This document shows, piece after piece, positions 55,297 through 64,000 of a stretch of 64,000 nt of DNA. Numbering within the stretch: position 1 is the stretch's first letter; each line of letters opens with the position of its first letter. The notes beneath the pieces were generated by a model. That model searched no databases, was not told the DNA's origin, and worked only from the letters and a program-made list of their open reading frames with translations. The DNA lies in assembly GCA_041690355.1 (NCBI GenBank), contig JAWLHK010000010.1, positions 88,741-152,740 of the forward strand, in the 5' to 3' direction. The translations under genes and the position numbers were made by a program. This DNA is from JAWLHK01 sp041690355 [NCBI: bacterium]. Its GTDB lineage: Bacteria; J088; JAWLBW01.

Positions 55297-58194
55297 ATGA
55301 GGCCGCCCCGGCTTCGTGCCGGGTATTGCCGAGAGGCCGGACAGGGACGGGAAACCGGCCGCCAGAAACGGATCCTCCGCTTGGAAAAATACAGCTACCT
55401 CAAGAGCATCAACGCCGACTACATCGACGGGCTTTACGAATCCTATCTTCGGGATCCCGATTCGGTTGACCTGTCCTGGCGACTCTTTTTCGAGGGGATG
55501 GAGTTCACCGCCGGCGAAACGGCCGCTGAAGCCCCGTCTGCGACGACGCAGGCCCCCGCTGTTTCCCCCGCTGCCCCTGTCGATACCTCGAAGCTCGCGC
55601 CGGGCATCGTTCCGGGCGAAGCCGACGAGGCCAAGGTCGGCCTGCTCATCCAGAGCTACCGCGAGCTCGGCCGCCTGCTCGCGAATCTCGATCCGCTTTC
55701 GGAGCCGCCGACCGAGCACGAATTGCTGTCCATCAGCCGCTTTGCCCTGACGCCGGCCGACTTGTCGCGCCAGTTCAACGCGGCGCAGGTGCTCAGCATG
55801 CCGACCTCGACGCTGCAGGAGATCATCGATCGCCTGCGCGAGACCTACTGCGGCTCGATCGGCATCGAGTACACGCATATCGAAGACGCCGAGTCGCGCA
55901 CCTGGCTGCGTACGCGCATGGAAACCACGCGCAACAAGCCGAACTTCGATGCCGACACCAAGAAGCGCATCCTGCAGAAGCTCACCGAGAGCGAGACTTT
56001 CGAGCACTTTCTGCACACGCGTTACGTCGGTCAGAAACGCTTCTCCGGCGAAGGGGCCGACGGCGCGATCTCGCTTGCCGACACGCTCATCCAGAAGGGG
56101 GGCGAGCTCGGGGTGAAGGAGATCGTCATGGGGATGGCCCACCGCGGCCGCCTCAACATGCTCGTCAACATCTTCGGCAAGCGGCCGGCCGTTGTTTTCA
56201 GCGAGTTCGAAGGGCGGCTGCCGAGCGAAAAAGATTCCGGCGAGGGGGACGTGAAGTACCACATGGGCTTCTCGTCGAACGTCGAGACCCGCAGCGGCGC
56301 CACCGTGCATCTGTCGCTGGCGTCGAACCCGAGCCACCTCGAGGCGGTCAATCCGGTGGTCGAAGGGGTGGCGCGCGCCAAGCAGGAGATGAACCGCGAT
56401 ACGACCCGTTCGCAGGTCGTGCCGATTCTCGTCCACGGTGACGCGTCGTTTGCCGGGCAGGGGATCGTCTTCGAGACGCTGCAGCTCTCGCAGCTGCCGG
56501 GTTACATGACGGGCGGAACGATTCATATCGTCATCAACAATCAGATCGGCTTCACGACCCGGCCTACCGATTCGCGCTCGACGACGTACGCGACCGATCT
56601 GGCCATGATGCTCGAGATTCCGATCTTCCACGTCAACGGCGACGACGCCGAGGCGCTCTCGTACATCGGCGAAGTCGCCATGGAATACCGCCAGAAGTTC
56701 CACCGCGACGTCGTCATTGACCTGATCTGCTACCGGCGGCACGGCCACAACGAAGGTGACGAGCCCTCGTTTACTCAGCCGCTGATGTACAAGAAGATCC
56801 GCAACCATCCCTCGCCGCGTCTCCTCTACGCCCGCAAGCTCGCCGCCGAAGGGGTGGTGAGTGAAGCCGAGGCGCAGGCGCTCTTCGACGCGCAGATGAA
56901 GCACTTCGCCGAGGAGCAGGAGCTGGCGCGTGAAAATCCGCCGCCGCTCGGGATGTCGATGTTCGAAGGGGCCTGGCGCGGCCTGCACAAGCCGACCCCC
57001 GACGAGCTGTTTCAGCCCGCCGAAACCCAGGTTCCGCTCGAATTGCTGCAGTCGGCCGCCGAAGAGATGGCGCGCCTGCCCGAGGGGTTCACCGTGCATC
57101 CGAAGCTGGACAAGATTCTCCAGGGCCGGCGCGAGGCGGTGCTCTCCGGAGGGGATCTCGACTGGGGCACCGCCGAAGGCCTGGCCTACGCGTCGCTGCT
57201 GCTCGAGGGCACCGCCGTGCGTCTCAGCGGGCAGGATTCGGAGCGCGGGACCTTCAGCCACCGGCATGCCGTACTGCACGACTTTCAGACGGGGGCCGCC
57301 TACGCGCCGCTGGCCAACCTGAAGGATGCGCGCGCGACTTTCTTCGTCTACAACAGTTCCCTTTCCGAAGCGGGCGTGCTCGGGTTCGAGTTCGGCTACG
57401 CCCTCGCCGATCCGAAGGCCCTGACGATATGGGAAGCCCAGTTCGGCGACTTCGCGAACGGCGCCCAGATCATCATCGACCAGTTCATCGCCACGGCGGA
57501 ATCGAAGTGGAACCGCATGAACGGTCTCGTCATGCTGCTGCCCCACGGCTACGAAGGCCAGGGGCCCGAGCACTCGAGCGCGCGTCTGGAACGGTTTCTC
57601 CAGCTGTGCGGCCGCTATAACCTGCAGGTGTGCAACCTGTCGACCCCGGCCCAGATCTTCCACGCCCTGCGCCGTCAGGTACGCCGTCCGTTCCGCAAGC
57701 CGCTGGTCGTCATGTCGCCGAAGAGCCTGCTGCGTCACCCCAAGGCGGTTTCGAAGACCGCCGAGCTGGCCGAAGGGCGTTTCCACGAAATTCTCGACGA
57801 TGCATCGGTGGCCGACCGCAAGAAAGTCAAGCGCGTCCTGCTCTGCTCGGGCAAGGTCTACTACGATCTGTTCGCCGAACAGGAGCGCCTGGGCGCGAAA
57901 GATGTCGCCATCGTGCGCCTCGAGCAGTTCTACCCCTGGCCCGAAGCGCTGCTCCAGGATGTGCTCAAGCGGTATCCCGCCAAGGCCGAAGTCGTCTGGG
58001 TGCAGGAAGAACCGCGCAACATGGGTGGCTGGGTCTTCGTGCGTGAGCGCTGGCTCGATGGCGAGCTCGGCGGACGCAAACTGCACTACGCGGGCCGGCC
58101 CCTCGCCGCGGCCCCCGCCGTCGGCTCTGCCAAGGCGCATGCCCAGGAACAGAAACAGCTTCTCGAACAGGCCTTTTCCGAACTCCCGTCCTGA
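55297..58194 (+). CDS. sucA: 2-oxoglutarate dehydrogenase E1 component
   Basis: Thiamine-diphosphate-dependent E1 of the TCA-cycle complex. 965 residues from ATG 55297, the usual size. YLKSINADYIDGLYESYLRDPDSVD is the N-terminal E2-binding-type segment. The core has HRGRLNMLVNIFGK, the ThDP-binding HGDASFAGQGIVFE and INNQIGFTT, then RRHGHNEGDEPSFTQP, and the C-terminal QEEPRNMGGWVFV. TTG 55381 (LEKYSYLKSIN) is an alternative start closer to the conserved region. Neither has a strong ribosome binding site. Followed by sucB after 13 bases. Confidence 0.95.
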   Translation: MRPPRLRAGYCREAGQGRETGRQKRILRLEKYSYLKSINADYIDGLYESYLRDPDSVDLSWRLFFEGMEFTAGETAAEAPSATTQAPAVSPAAPVDTSKLAPGIVPGEADEAKVGLLIQSYRELGRLLANLDPLSEPPTEHELLSISRFALTPADLSRQFNAAQVLSMPTSTLQEIIDRLRETYCGSIGIEYTHIEDAESRTWLRTRMETTRNKPNFDADTKKRILQKLTESETFEHFLHTRYVGQKRFSGEGADGAISLADTLIQKGGELGVKEIVMGMAHRGRLNMLVNIFGKRPAVVFSEFEGRLPSEKDSGEGDVKYHMGFSSNVETRSGATVHLSLASNPSHLEAVNPVVEGVARAKQEMNRDTTRSQVVPILVHGDASFAGQGIVFETLQLSQLPGYMTGGTIHIVINNQIGFTTRPTDSRSTTYATDLAMMLEIPIFHVNGDDAEALSYIGEVAMEYRQKFHRDVVIDLICYRRHGHNEGDEPSFTQPLMYKKIRNHPSPRLLYARKLAAEGVVSEAEAQALFDAQMKHFAEEQELARENPPPLGMSMFEGAWRGLHKPTPDELFQPAETQVPLELLQSAAEEMARLPEGFTVHPKLDKILQGRREAVLSGGDLDWGTAEGLAYASLLLEGTAVRLSGQDSERGTFSHRHAVLHDFQTGAAYAPLANLKDARATFFVYNSSLSEAGVLGFEFGYALADPKALTIWEAQFGDFANGAQIIIDQFIATAESKWNRMNGLVMLLPHGYEGQGPEHSSARLERFLQLCGRYNLQVCNLSTPAQIFHALRRQVRRPFRKPLVVMSPKSLLRHPKAVSKTAELAEGRFHEILDDASVADRKKVKRVLLCSGKVYYDLFAEQERLGAKDVAIVRLEQFYPWPEALLQDVLKRYPAKAEVVWVQEEPRNMGGWVFVRERWLDGELGGRKLHYAGRPLAAAPAVGSAKAHAQEQKQLLEQAFSELPS

Positions 58195-58207
58195 GGATTG
58201 AGAGACG

Positions 58208-59416
58208 ATGCGACATGATTTGAAGGCGCCCAGCGTAGGCGAGTCGATTACCGAAGTCACCGTCGGCCAGTGGCTCAAGCAGGACGGCGAAGCGGTGAAA
58301 GCCGGCGAGCCCGTGCTCGAGGTCGAGTCTGAAAAGGCGACGCTCGAGATCATCGCCGAGAACGATGGCGCGCTCAAGATTCTCAAGCAGCAGGGCGAGA
58401 CGGTCGCCATCGGCGAAGTCGTCGGCTACGTGGACGACGCCGTAAAGGGGACTGCGGCCTCCGCTGCGCCGTCTGCCCCCGCCGCCGCGACAGCCCCCGC
58501 CCCACAGGCCGCCGCGCCCGCCCCCGTCTCCGACCGCGTCTCGGGACCGGCGGCCCGCAAGATCGCCGCCGAAACCGGCGTCGACGTGAACGCCGTGCAG
58601 GGCACCGGCCGCCACGGCATGGTCACGAAGAGCGACCTGGTCGATCATCTGGAAGGGCGCGGCGCACGCGCGGCCGCCCCCGCCGCGGCCCCGGCCCCCG
58701 CGCGGCCCGCAAAGGAAGGAGAACGGCGCGTCCCCATGACGCTGCTGCGCCGCAAAATCGCCGAGCGGCTCGTCTCGGCGCAGCAGACCGCGGCCATTCT
58801 CACGACTTTCAACGAGGTCGACATGACGGCCGTCATGGAGGTCCGCAAGAAGAACAAGGAAGCGTTCAAGGCGAAGCACGGCGTCAACCTCGGCTTCATG
58901 TCGTTCTTCACGCGCGCCTGCTGCCAGGCGCTGCAGAAGCACCCGATCGTGAATGCGTTCATCGAGGGCAACGAGGTCGTCTACCATGACTACCAGGATG
59001 TCGGCATCGCCGTGGGCACCGAGCGCGGCCTCGTCGTTCCGGTCGTGCGCAACGCGGGGACCATGCAGCTGGCCGACATCGAGAAGGAGATCGGCCGGCT
59101 CGCCGAAAGGGCGCGGCTGGGCAAGCTGACGGTGAGCGACATGGCCGGCGCGACCTTCACGATCTCGAACGGCGGCGTTTACGGATCGCTCCTCTCGACC
59201 CCCATCCTCACGCCGCCGCAGAGCGCGATTCTGGGCATGCACAAGATTGAAGAGCGCCCCATCGCGCTCAACGGACAGGTCGTCATCCGTCCGATGATGT
59301 ACCTGGCCGTCTCCTACGACCACCGCCTGCTCGACGGCAAGGACGCCGTGGAGTTCCTCGTCTCGATCAAACAGTTCCTCGAAGATCCCGCGTCCATGGG
59401 CGTGGCGTTCGAATAA
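58208..59416 (+). CDS. sucB: 2-oxoglutarate dehydrogenase E2 component (succinyltransferase)
   Basis: 402 residues. Lipoyl domain 1-75 with the lipoylated K43 in [10 protein letters not shown]; Ala/Pro linker; peripheral-subunit-binding domain ([31 protein letters not shown], about 115-147); second Ala/Pro linker; catalytic domain with [15 protein letters not shown] (His and Asp of the active site) and [23 protein letters not shown]. Core of the complex between E1 and E3. Confidence 0.96.
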   Translation: MRHDLKAPSVGESITEVTVGQWLKQDGEAVKAGEPVLEVESEKATLEIIAENDGALKILKQQGETVAIGEVVGYVDDAVKGTAASAAPSAPAAATAPAPQAAAPAPVSDRVSGPAARKIAAETGVDVNAVQGTGRHGMVTKSDLVDHLEGRGARAAAPAAAPAPARPAKEGERRVPMTLLRRKIAERLVSAQQTAAILTTFNEVDMTAVMEVRKKNKEAFKAKHGVNLGFMSFFTRACCQALQKHPIVNAFIEGNEVVYHDYQDVGIAVGTERGLVVPVVRNAGTMQLADIEKEIGRLAERARLGKLTVSDMAGATFTISNGGVYGSLLSTPILTPPQSAILGMHKIEERPIALNGQVVIRPMMYLAVSYDHRLLDGKDAVEFLVSIKQFLEDPASMGVAFE

Positions 59417-59434
59417 GCGGAACGCGGAGCAATC

Positions 59435-60835
59435 ATGGCTGATCAATTCGACGTCATCTTTCTCGGCGCCGGCCCCGGCGGCTACATCGGATCCATCCGC
59501 GCGGCACAGCTCGGCCTCAAGGTCGCGTGCGTCGAAAAGGACAAGACCCTCGGCGGCACCTGCGTGAACGTCGGTTGTATTCCCAGCAAGGCGCTGCTCT
59601 ATTCCAGCGAGCTGTACGAACAGACGACGCACAAATTCAAGAAGCACGGCATCGAAGTCGAGGGCGTGAAGCTGAACCTGGCGGCGATGCTGAAGCGCAA
59701 GGACGCGGTCGTGCGCCAGAACACCACCGGCGTCGAGTTCCTCTACAAGAAGAACAAGATCGAGTGGGTCAAGGGTTCCGCTGCGTTCATCGGACCGAAG
59801 GAAGTCGAAGTCGTCGACGCCGAGGGGAACAAGCGGACGCTGACGGCGAAGCACATCGTCATCGCCACCGGCAGCGCGCCCATCGAGCTCCCCTTTCTCA
59901 AGTTCGACGAGAAGCAGGTGGTGAGCAACGTCGGCGCCCTTACCTTCCCCGAAGTTCCGAAAAAGCTAGTGGTCATCGGCGGCGGCGTCATCGGACTCGA
60001 ACTCGGCAGCGTCTGGCGCCGCCTCGGATCCGAAGTCACGGTCGTGGAGTTTCTCCCGCATCTGCTCGGCAACATGGACGACGATCTGCGCAAGGAAGCG
60101 AAGAAGATCTTCGAAAAGCAGGGGCTCAAGATCAAACTCGGCACGAAGGTCGTCTCCGGCAAGGCCGACAAGAAGGGGGTCACCCTCGCGGTCGAGAAAG
60201 ACGGCAAGCAGGAAACGCTCGACGCAGACGCCGTGCTCGTCAGCATCGGCCGCAAACCGTACACCGAAGGGCTCAACCTCGACAAGGCCGGCGTCAAGCT
60301 CGACGAGAAGGGGCGCGTCCTCATCGACGATCACTTCCGCACGAGCGTTGAAGGCGTCTACGCCATCGGCGACTGCGTGCGCGGCGCCATGCTCGCCCAC
60401 AAGGCGGAAGAGGAAGGGGTCGCCTGTGCCGAGATCATCGCCGGCCAGGCCGGCCACGTACGCTACGACACGATTCCCGGCATCGTCTACACCTGGCCCG
60501 AAGTGGGCTCCGTCGGCATCACCGAGCAGGAAGCAAAGGAGCAGGGCATCGAGATCAAGACGGCCAAGCTGCCGTTCATGTCGAACCCGCGCGCCCGCTG
60601 CAACGACGATCTCGAAGGCTTCTGCAAGATCATCGCCGACAAGAAGAACGATCGCCTGCTCGGCGTGCACATCATCGGACCGTGGGCGTCGGAGCTGATC
60701 GCCGAAGCGGTCTCGGTCATGGAGTTCGGCGGCAGCGCCGAAGACATCGGACGCACGGTGCACGGTCACCCGACGCTTTCGGAAATCGTGAAGGAGACGG
60801 CGCTGGCCGTCGACAAGCGCGCGCTGAATTCCTGA
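59435..60835 (+). CDS. lpdA: Dihydrolipoyl dehydrogenase (E3)
   Basis: 466 residues, FAD flavoprotein that reoxidises dihydrolipoyl groups. FAD loop GAGPGGYIGSIRAAQLG, redox disulfide C43/C48 in GGTCVNVGCIPSKALL, NAD loop GGGVIGLELGSVWRRLG, second FAD motif YAIGDCVRGAMLAHKAEEEG and catalytic His-Glu in VHGHPTLSEIVKE. Completes the sucA-sucB-lpd operon with an 18-base gap after sucB. Confidence 0.97.
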   Translation: MADQFDVIFLGAGPGGYIGSIRAAQLGLKVACVEKDKTLGGTCVNVGCIPSKALLYSSELYEQTTHKFKKHGIEVEGVKLNLAAMLKRKDAVVRQNTTGVEFLYKKNKIEWVKGSAAFIGPKEVEVVDAEGNKRTLTAKHIVIATGSAPIELPFLKFDEKQVVSNVGALTFPEVPKKLVVIGGGVIGLELGSVWRRLGSEVTVVEFLPHLLGNMDDDLRKEAKKIFEKQGLKIKLGTKVVSGKADKKGVTLAVEKDGKQETLDADAVLVSIGRKPYTEGLNLDKAGVKLDEKGRVLIDDHFRTSVEGVYAIGDCVRGAMLAHKAEEEGVACAEIIAGQAGHVRYDTIPGIVYTWPEVGSVGITEQEAKEQGIEIKTAKLPFMSNPRARCNDDLEGFCKIIADKKNDRLLGVHIIGPWASELIAEAVSVMEFGGSAEDIGRTVHGHPTLSEIVKETALAVDKRALNS

Positions 60836-60840
60836 GGGGA

Positions 60841-60900
60841 CCTCACCCCCGTCGGCGCTGCCGGCGCCGTCGGCCCCTCTCCTTCGTAAGGAGAGGGGGA
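60841..60900. terminator. Hairpin element after lpd
   Basis: Stem CCCCTCTCCTT / AAGGAGAGGGG (60874-60884, 60888-60898) with loop CGT, preceded by a second hairpin in GTCGGCGCTGCCGGCGCCG. There is no T-run, so it may be a repeat element that also slows transcription. The rest of the gap to 61009 shows no gene. Confidence 0.45.
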
Positions 60901-61009
60901 GTATAACCAGTGGCAACAGTGGTAGCCGCCGGGATCAGGTGGTTTAATAAGTGACTGGCTGAAGCTTCCGTGCGCTTCGGTGCTCATCTTCGCCACCGAG
61001 AGGCCCACC

Positions 61010-62983
61010 ATGTATCCATCGATCGATACCGTCTCGGGTCCCCCCTCGGGGGACGACAGGGGGGTCGCGAAGCGACGCACTTCCACGAGCGACAGGGGGG
61101 CCGGTATCCGCGGAATCCTCCTCCCGTCACTCCTCGCGCTTCTCCTCGCCGCCTGCTCGACCGCCGAGGGACCCGTGGAATCCGCCATCCGCGTCGACGG
61201 CAGCGCGCTGGCCGTCTTCCCCTCCGACGAACTCCTGGTCGAAGACGCCGCCACCCGCACCGGGCTGCGCGTAAGCATACCGGACCACGCCGCGCGGCAG
61301 GATCCGCTGTTCGTGGCGTTTCCCGACCTGAAAGCCGAGCTGGAATCCCTGGACGGCTTCGGCACGCTCGCCGAGTCCTGGGTGCGCTTCACCGGTCCGC
61401 TCGATACGACACAGTTTCCCGCCCGCGAGCGTAGCGCCGACGACGACTCGCCGCTGCTCCTCGTCGACGTGCAGAACGGCGAGCGGATTCCCTTTCGCTG
61501 GGCATGGGAGGGAGAGACACATATGTTGTTCGTGCAGCCCTGGCGCCCCCTGCGCCCCGCAACGCAGCATGCCATCGTCGTGCGCCGCGGGCGGGATCTG
61601 CTGGGGCGCCCGCTCGGCGCCTCCATTCCGCTTCCCGCCGACATCCGCGCCGCCGCCCGGATTCCCGCGGGGCCGGTGCTCGCGTGGCGCACCTTCACGA
61701 CCCAGAGCATCCTCAGCGACGACGAGGCCTGGCTTCCGGCCCAGGCCGCGCAGGAAGGACTGGCGCAGTCGCTCCCCGTCACCGATGCCGAGTGCTCCGA
61801 TCGCGCCCACATTGCCTGGTCGGCGCGCGGATTCCTGAACGCGCCCCAGTTCCGCAGCGATGAAGAGCGGTTCCCCGACGGGTTCGAGGCCGCCGTTTTT
61901 GCGGCCGAAGCCCGTCCCGAAGCGATCGCCTACCGCTTCTTCGTTCCGAAGAACGCGGCCGGGGCGCCGGTGGTGATCGTGCAGCACGGCCTCCTGGGCA
62001 ACAAGAAACACCTGTCGTGCAGCGTGGCCGACCGCTATGCCGCCCGTGGATTCGCCACGATCGCCATCGACGCCGTGCTTCACGGTGAACGGGCGCGCAA
62101 CGGCCTGACCATCAGCCCGCTCGAGGGGCTGCGCATGATTTTCGGGGTGTGGACGGCCGACGGCGGCTGGCAGATGCGCCTGCGCTTTGCCCGGGATGCT
62201 CTGCGCCAGACTTCCCTCGATCACGACGCTCTCGCGGCCTACGTGCGCGAGGTGCTGGTTCCCGCCATCGATCGCACGGGCCCCGGCGGCATTCCCGACG
62301 GCCTGCCCGATCTGGCGGATGCCGTCTACTACACCGGTTCGTCCATGGGCGGAATCATCGGATCGCTCACGCTGGCCACGAGCGCCCGCATCGCGGCGGG
62401 CGTGCTCAACGTGCCGGGCGGGCGGCTCTCGAACTTCCTCTACGAAAGCGAGCTCGGATTCTTCAACAGCCTCGTCCCCACGCTGCTCACGGCCGGGAGC
62501 CGCGTGCCGACGGCCGACGCCCGGCGCTTCGTCGCCATCTACCAGACGATCTTCGAGCGGGCCGATCCGCTGAACTACGCGGGGCACTGGTGGCAGAATC
62601 CCGTCCCGCGGCAGGGGGGGCACGAGCAACGCGCATTTCCGCGCAGCGTGCTCATTCAGGAGACGCTCGACGACATTCTCGTGCCCAATCTCACGACGCG
62701 GGAGCTCGCGCGCGCCGGGGGCCTGCCGCTGCTGCTCCCCGCGCTCGAGGCCGATGCGGGCCTGCCCACCGCCGAGGTCCCGGCCGTGGGACTGGCCGAA
62801 AACCTGCAGCCGGGGGTCAGCGGCGGCCTGTTCCAACTGAAGGACCTGCACATCGAGGGCGTGCCATATCGCGCATCCCATGGGTCGCTGAATACAGACG
62901 AGGTCATCGAGCAGGCGGCCGCATTCTTCCGTGGTGACTTCGAACGGGGCGCGGCGCGGATCATCGTACCGGACGGTCTCTGA
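61010..62983 (+). CDS. Secreted lipoprotein, alpha/beta hydrolase family
   Basis: 657 residues from ATG 61010 (GTG 60980 is also in frame). The signal peptide GILLPSLLALLLAAC has a good lipobox but begins about 30 residues into the frame; the peptide before it (SGPPSGDDRGVAKR) is encoded by a family C repeat, and no other start lies between. The N-terminal domain has LAVFPSDELLVEDAATRTGLRV, and the hydrolase domain has VVIVQHGLLGNKKHLS and the nucleophile elbow YTGSSMGGIIGS (Ser near 445). Resembles the extracellular-lipase group and is a distant counterpart of the protein at 26075-28135. Substrate unknown. Confidence 0.75.
   Translation: MYPSIDTVSGPPSGDDRGVAKRRTSTSDRGAGIRGILLPSLLALLLAACSTAEGPVESAIRVDGSALAVFPSDELLVEDAATRTGLRVSIPDHAARQDPLFVAFPDLKAELESLDGFGTLAESWVRFTGPLDTTQFPARERSADDDSPLLLVDVQNGERIPFRWAWEGETHMLFVQPWRPLRPATQHAIVVRRGRDLLGRPLGASIPLPADIRAAARIPAGPVLAWRTFTTQSILSDDEAWLPAQAAQEGLAQSLPVTDAECSDRAHIAWSARGFLNAPQFRSDEERFPDGFEAAVFAAEARPEAIAYRFFVPKNAAGAPVVIVQHGLLGNKKHLSCSVADRYAARGFATIAIDAVLHGERARNGLTISPLEGLRMIFGVWTADGGWQMRLRFARDALRQTSLDHDALAAYVREVLVPAIDRTGPGGIPDGLPDLADAVYYTGSSMGGIIGSLTLATSARIAAGVLNVPGGRLSNFLYESELGFFNSLVPTLLTAGSRVPTADARRFVAIYQTIFERADPLNYAGHWWQNPVPRQGGHEQRAFPRSVLIQETLDDILVPNLTTRELARAGGLPLLLPALEADAGLPTAEVPAVGLAENLQPGVSGGLFQLKDLHIEGVPYRASHGSLNTDEVIEQAAAFFRGDFERGAARIIVPDGL
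61031..61100. repeat. Family C repeat inside the 5' end of the hydrolase gene
   Basis: GTCTCGGGTCCCCCCTCGGG then GGACGACAGGGGGGTCGCGA, with a partial second GCGACAGGGGGG end at 61090-61100. In frame it encodes GPPSGDDRGV. Confidence 0.8.
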
Positions 62984-63055
62984 TCCGGCGGTTTTCGTTT
63001 CTCGGACCCACGCGGCGCGGTAGGCTGAGTCGGAGAATCCGGGGGGAACGAAGGC

Positions 63056-63742
63056 ATGGAAAACCAGGAGCGGGACGAGGCCATCGACAGCGCCATCCGG
63101 GATGCGCAGCAGGCCGAACGCCGATGGCAGCGCAGCGAGGCGCACATCCGGCAGACCTTCACGACCTTCATCCGCAAGGTCGCCGAGCGGACGGAGCTGT
63201 CTGACTGGGAAGCCGAGCGGGCCGTCGTCGCGACCCTCTGCTGTCTCGAGCAGCGCCTGCAGCCGGGTGAGGCGCGTCATCTGGAAGCCCAGCTCCCGCA
63301 GCTGCTCGTCGATCTACTGCAAGGGTGCACGAACTACGCCGGCCTTCGTGACATCGACAAGCTGGGGCTTCTGCAGGTGGTCTCCCGATCGCTCGATCGG
63401 GAGGAATGGGAAGTCGAGTCCATCGTGCGTACGGTGTTCACGGTCCTGCGCGAAAAGATCTCCGGGGGTGAATCCGCCGACATCGCATCACAGCTCCCGC
63501 GTCCGCTGGCAGAGCTGTGGATGCGCAGCGACGATCCGGACCTGCACCATGTCACCCCCGAGGAGTTCATCCGGCGGGACAACGAGGCGTCGAGCAGAGA
63601 CACGACGGCCGCGAGCCGCCAATCGGAACCGGCCGACGTTCCGGGCATCAACCGGCCGACGCCCGGCATCCGCGCGAATGCGGAATCGGACCAGGCCCCC
63701 AGCGAACAGCCGTCGGCCACGGATTCGCGGGGAAGGCCGTAA
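63056..63742 (+). CDS. Tandem DUF2267 protein
   Basis: 228 residues, no signal peptide. Two DUF2267-like helical units: about 36-95 (FIRKVAERTELSDWEAERAVVATLCCLEQRLQPGEARHLEAQLPQLL in parts) and about 105-163 (VVSRSLDREEWEVESIVRTV, then GGESADIASQLPRPLAELW). The last 50 residues are polar and probably disordered. Function unknown. The family's acidic/Arg pattern of a tryptophan-led helix (DWEAE, EWEVE) is kept in both copies. GGGGGGAACG precedes the ATG. Confidence 0.75.
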   Translation: MENQERDEAIDSAIRDAQQAERRWQRSEAHIRQTFTTFIRKVAERTELSDWEAERAVVATLCCLEQRLQPGEARHLEAQLPQLLVDLLQGCTNYAGLRDIDKLGLLQVVSRSLDREEWEVESIVRTVFTVLREKISGGESADIASQLPRPLAELWMRSDDPDLHHVTPEEFIRRDNEASSRDTTAASRQSEPADVPGINRPTPGIRANAESDQAPSEQPSATDSRGRP

Positions 63743-63746
63743 AACC

Positions 63747-63975
63747 CCGCCACCACCCCCTCCGCACGCGAATCCGTGTAAACGGAACTCCCCCTCCTCC
63801 TCCATCCCACGCGCGCAGGTGCACGACGTCGAACCCCACGGACGCAGGCCCCGCGCGGGTTGGAGGAGGAGGGGGAGAAAAATCGGATCAGATAGATTAC
63901 TCCCCTTCTCCCTCCAACCGGTATGCCGAGCGGACTGCGTATGGAGGGAGAAGGGGATGGGGGAAGTGGGTGGGA
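63747..63975. repeat. 225-bp composite repeat, copy 2 (inverted)
   Basis: Reverse complement aligns end to end with 25828-26052. In this copy both hairpins are intact: CCCCCTCCTCCTCCA / TGGAGGAGGAGGGGG (63783-63875) and CCCCTTCTCCCTCCA / TGGAGGGAGAAGGGG (63903-63956). Confidence 0.9.
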
Positions 63976-64000
63976 TTCTTGCGCCGCCGAAAAAACCCCG

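Noticed and set aside
54733-58410. 1225-codon minus-strand open frame over sucA
   Set aside because: Longest open frame in the window but antisense to 2-oxoglutarate dehydrogenase E1; arises from third-position GC bias.

Overview
The window is about 64 kb of GC-rich, gene-dense bacterial chromosome. Gene content points to a Gram-negative bacterium: a complete System I (Ccm) cytochrome c maturation operon, many lipoprotein signal peptides, LemA and a 2-oxoglutarate dehydrogenase complex. It also carries an operon for isoprenoid synthesis through mevalonate, which is uncommon in Proteobacteria but known in myxobacteria and some relatives. A lineage of the former Deltaproteobacteria (Myxococcota-like) or another uncultured phylum fits best; this placement is an inference from gene content. 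No rRNA, tRNA or CRISPR array was seen.

Layout. 1-5 kb: a ClpC/ClpA-type ATPase (running off the left edge), glutamine-dependent NAD synthetase and a small lipoprotein. 5.1-7.2 kb: an accessory patch with an AT-rich orphan Rhs C-terminal toxin-like gene and its membrane partner, two long palindromes and a RelE-type toxin-antitoxin pair. 7.3-18 kb: crotonase, SDR and hydrolase genes, HAD phosphatase, RNase G, a CinA-domain protein, an FHA-receiver-PilZ fusion, an ECF sigma factor, LemA, RsmG, an ornithine cyclodeaminase homologue and a protein made of two copies of an unrecognised domain. 18.2-23.8 kb: mevalonate operon (fni, diphosphomevalonate decarboxylase, phosphomevalonate kinase, HMG-CoA reductase, mevalonate kinase). 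23.8-28.7 kb: transglutaminase-like protein, heme lipoprotein, DUF983 protein, a large secreted hydrolase and a membrane protein. 28.8-36 kb: a JAMM-DinG helicase fusion overlapping an inositol-phosphatase gene, DUF3467, LD-carboxypeptidase, queC-queE and DNA polymerase IV. 36.1-42.7 kb: ccmA to ccmI on the minus strand, including a 42-residue ccmD. 43-47.8 kb: two cyclophilins, acyl-CoA ligase, a SRPBCC protein, a broken YafQ-like toxin and ComF. 48.3-54.5 kb: patatin, a DUF1295-type membrane protein, HicAB, a large lipoprotein, a BON-like protein and a small membrane protein. 54.7-63.7 kb: a receiver-like protein, sucA-sucB-lpd, another secreted hydrolase and a tandem DUF2267 protein.

Two genome-wide habits stand out. 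First, gaps between genes are filled with several families of short iterated or composite repeats. Examples are runs of TGATTCC, runs of TTGACGATT, a GGGTCCCC hairpin element, and a 225-bp composite element present twice in opposite orientation. Some of them reach into gene ends, supplying stop codons, leaders or terminal peptides. Second, many first-in-operon genes have a recognisable -10 box only 5-8 bases upstream of the start codon, which suggests that leaderless transcripts are common.
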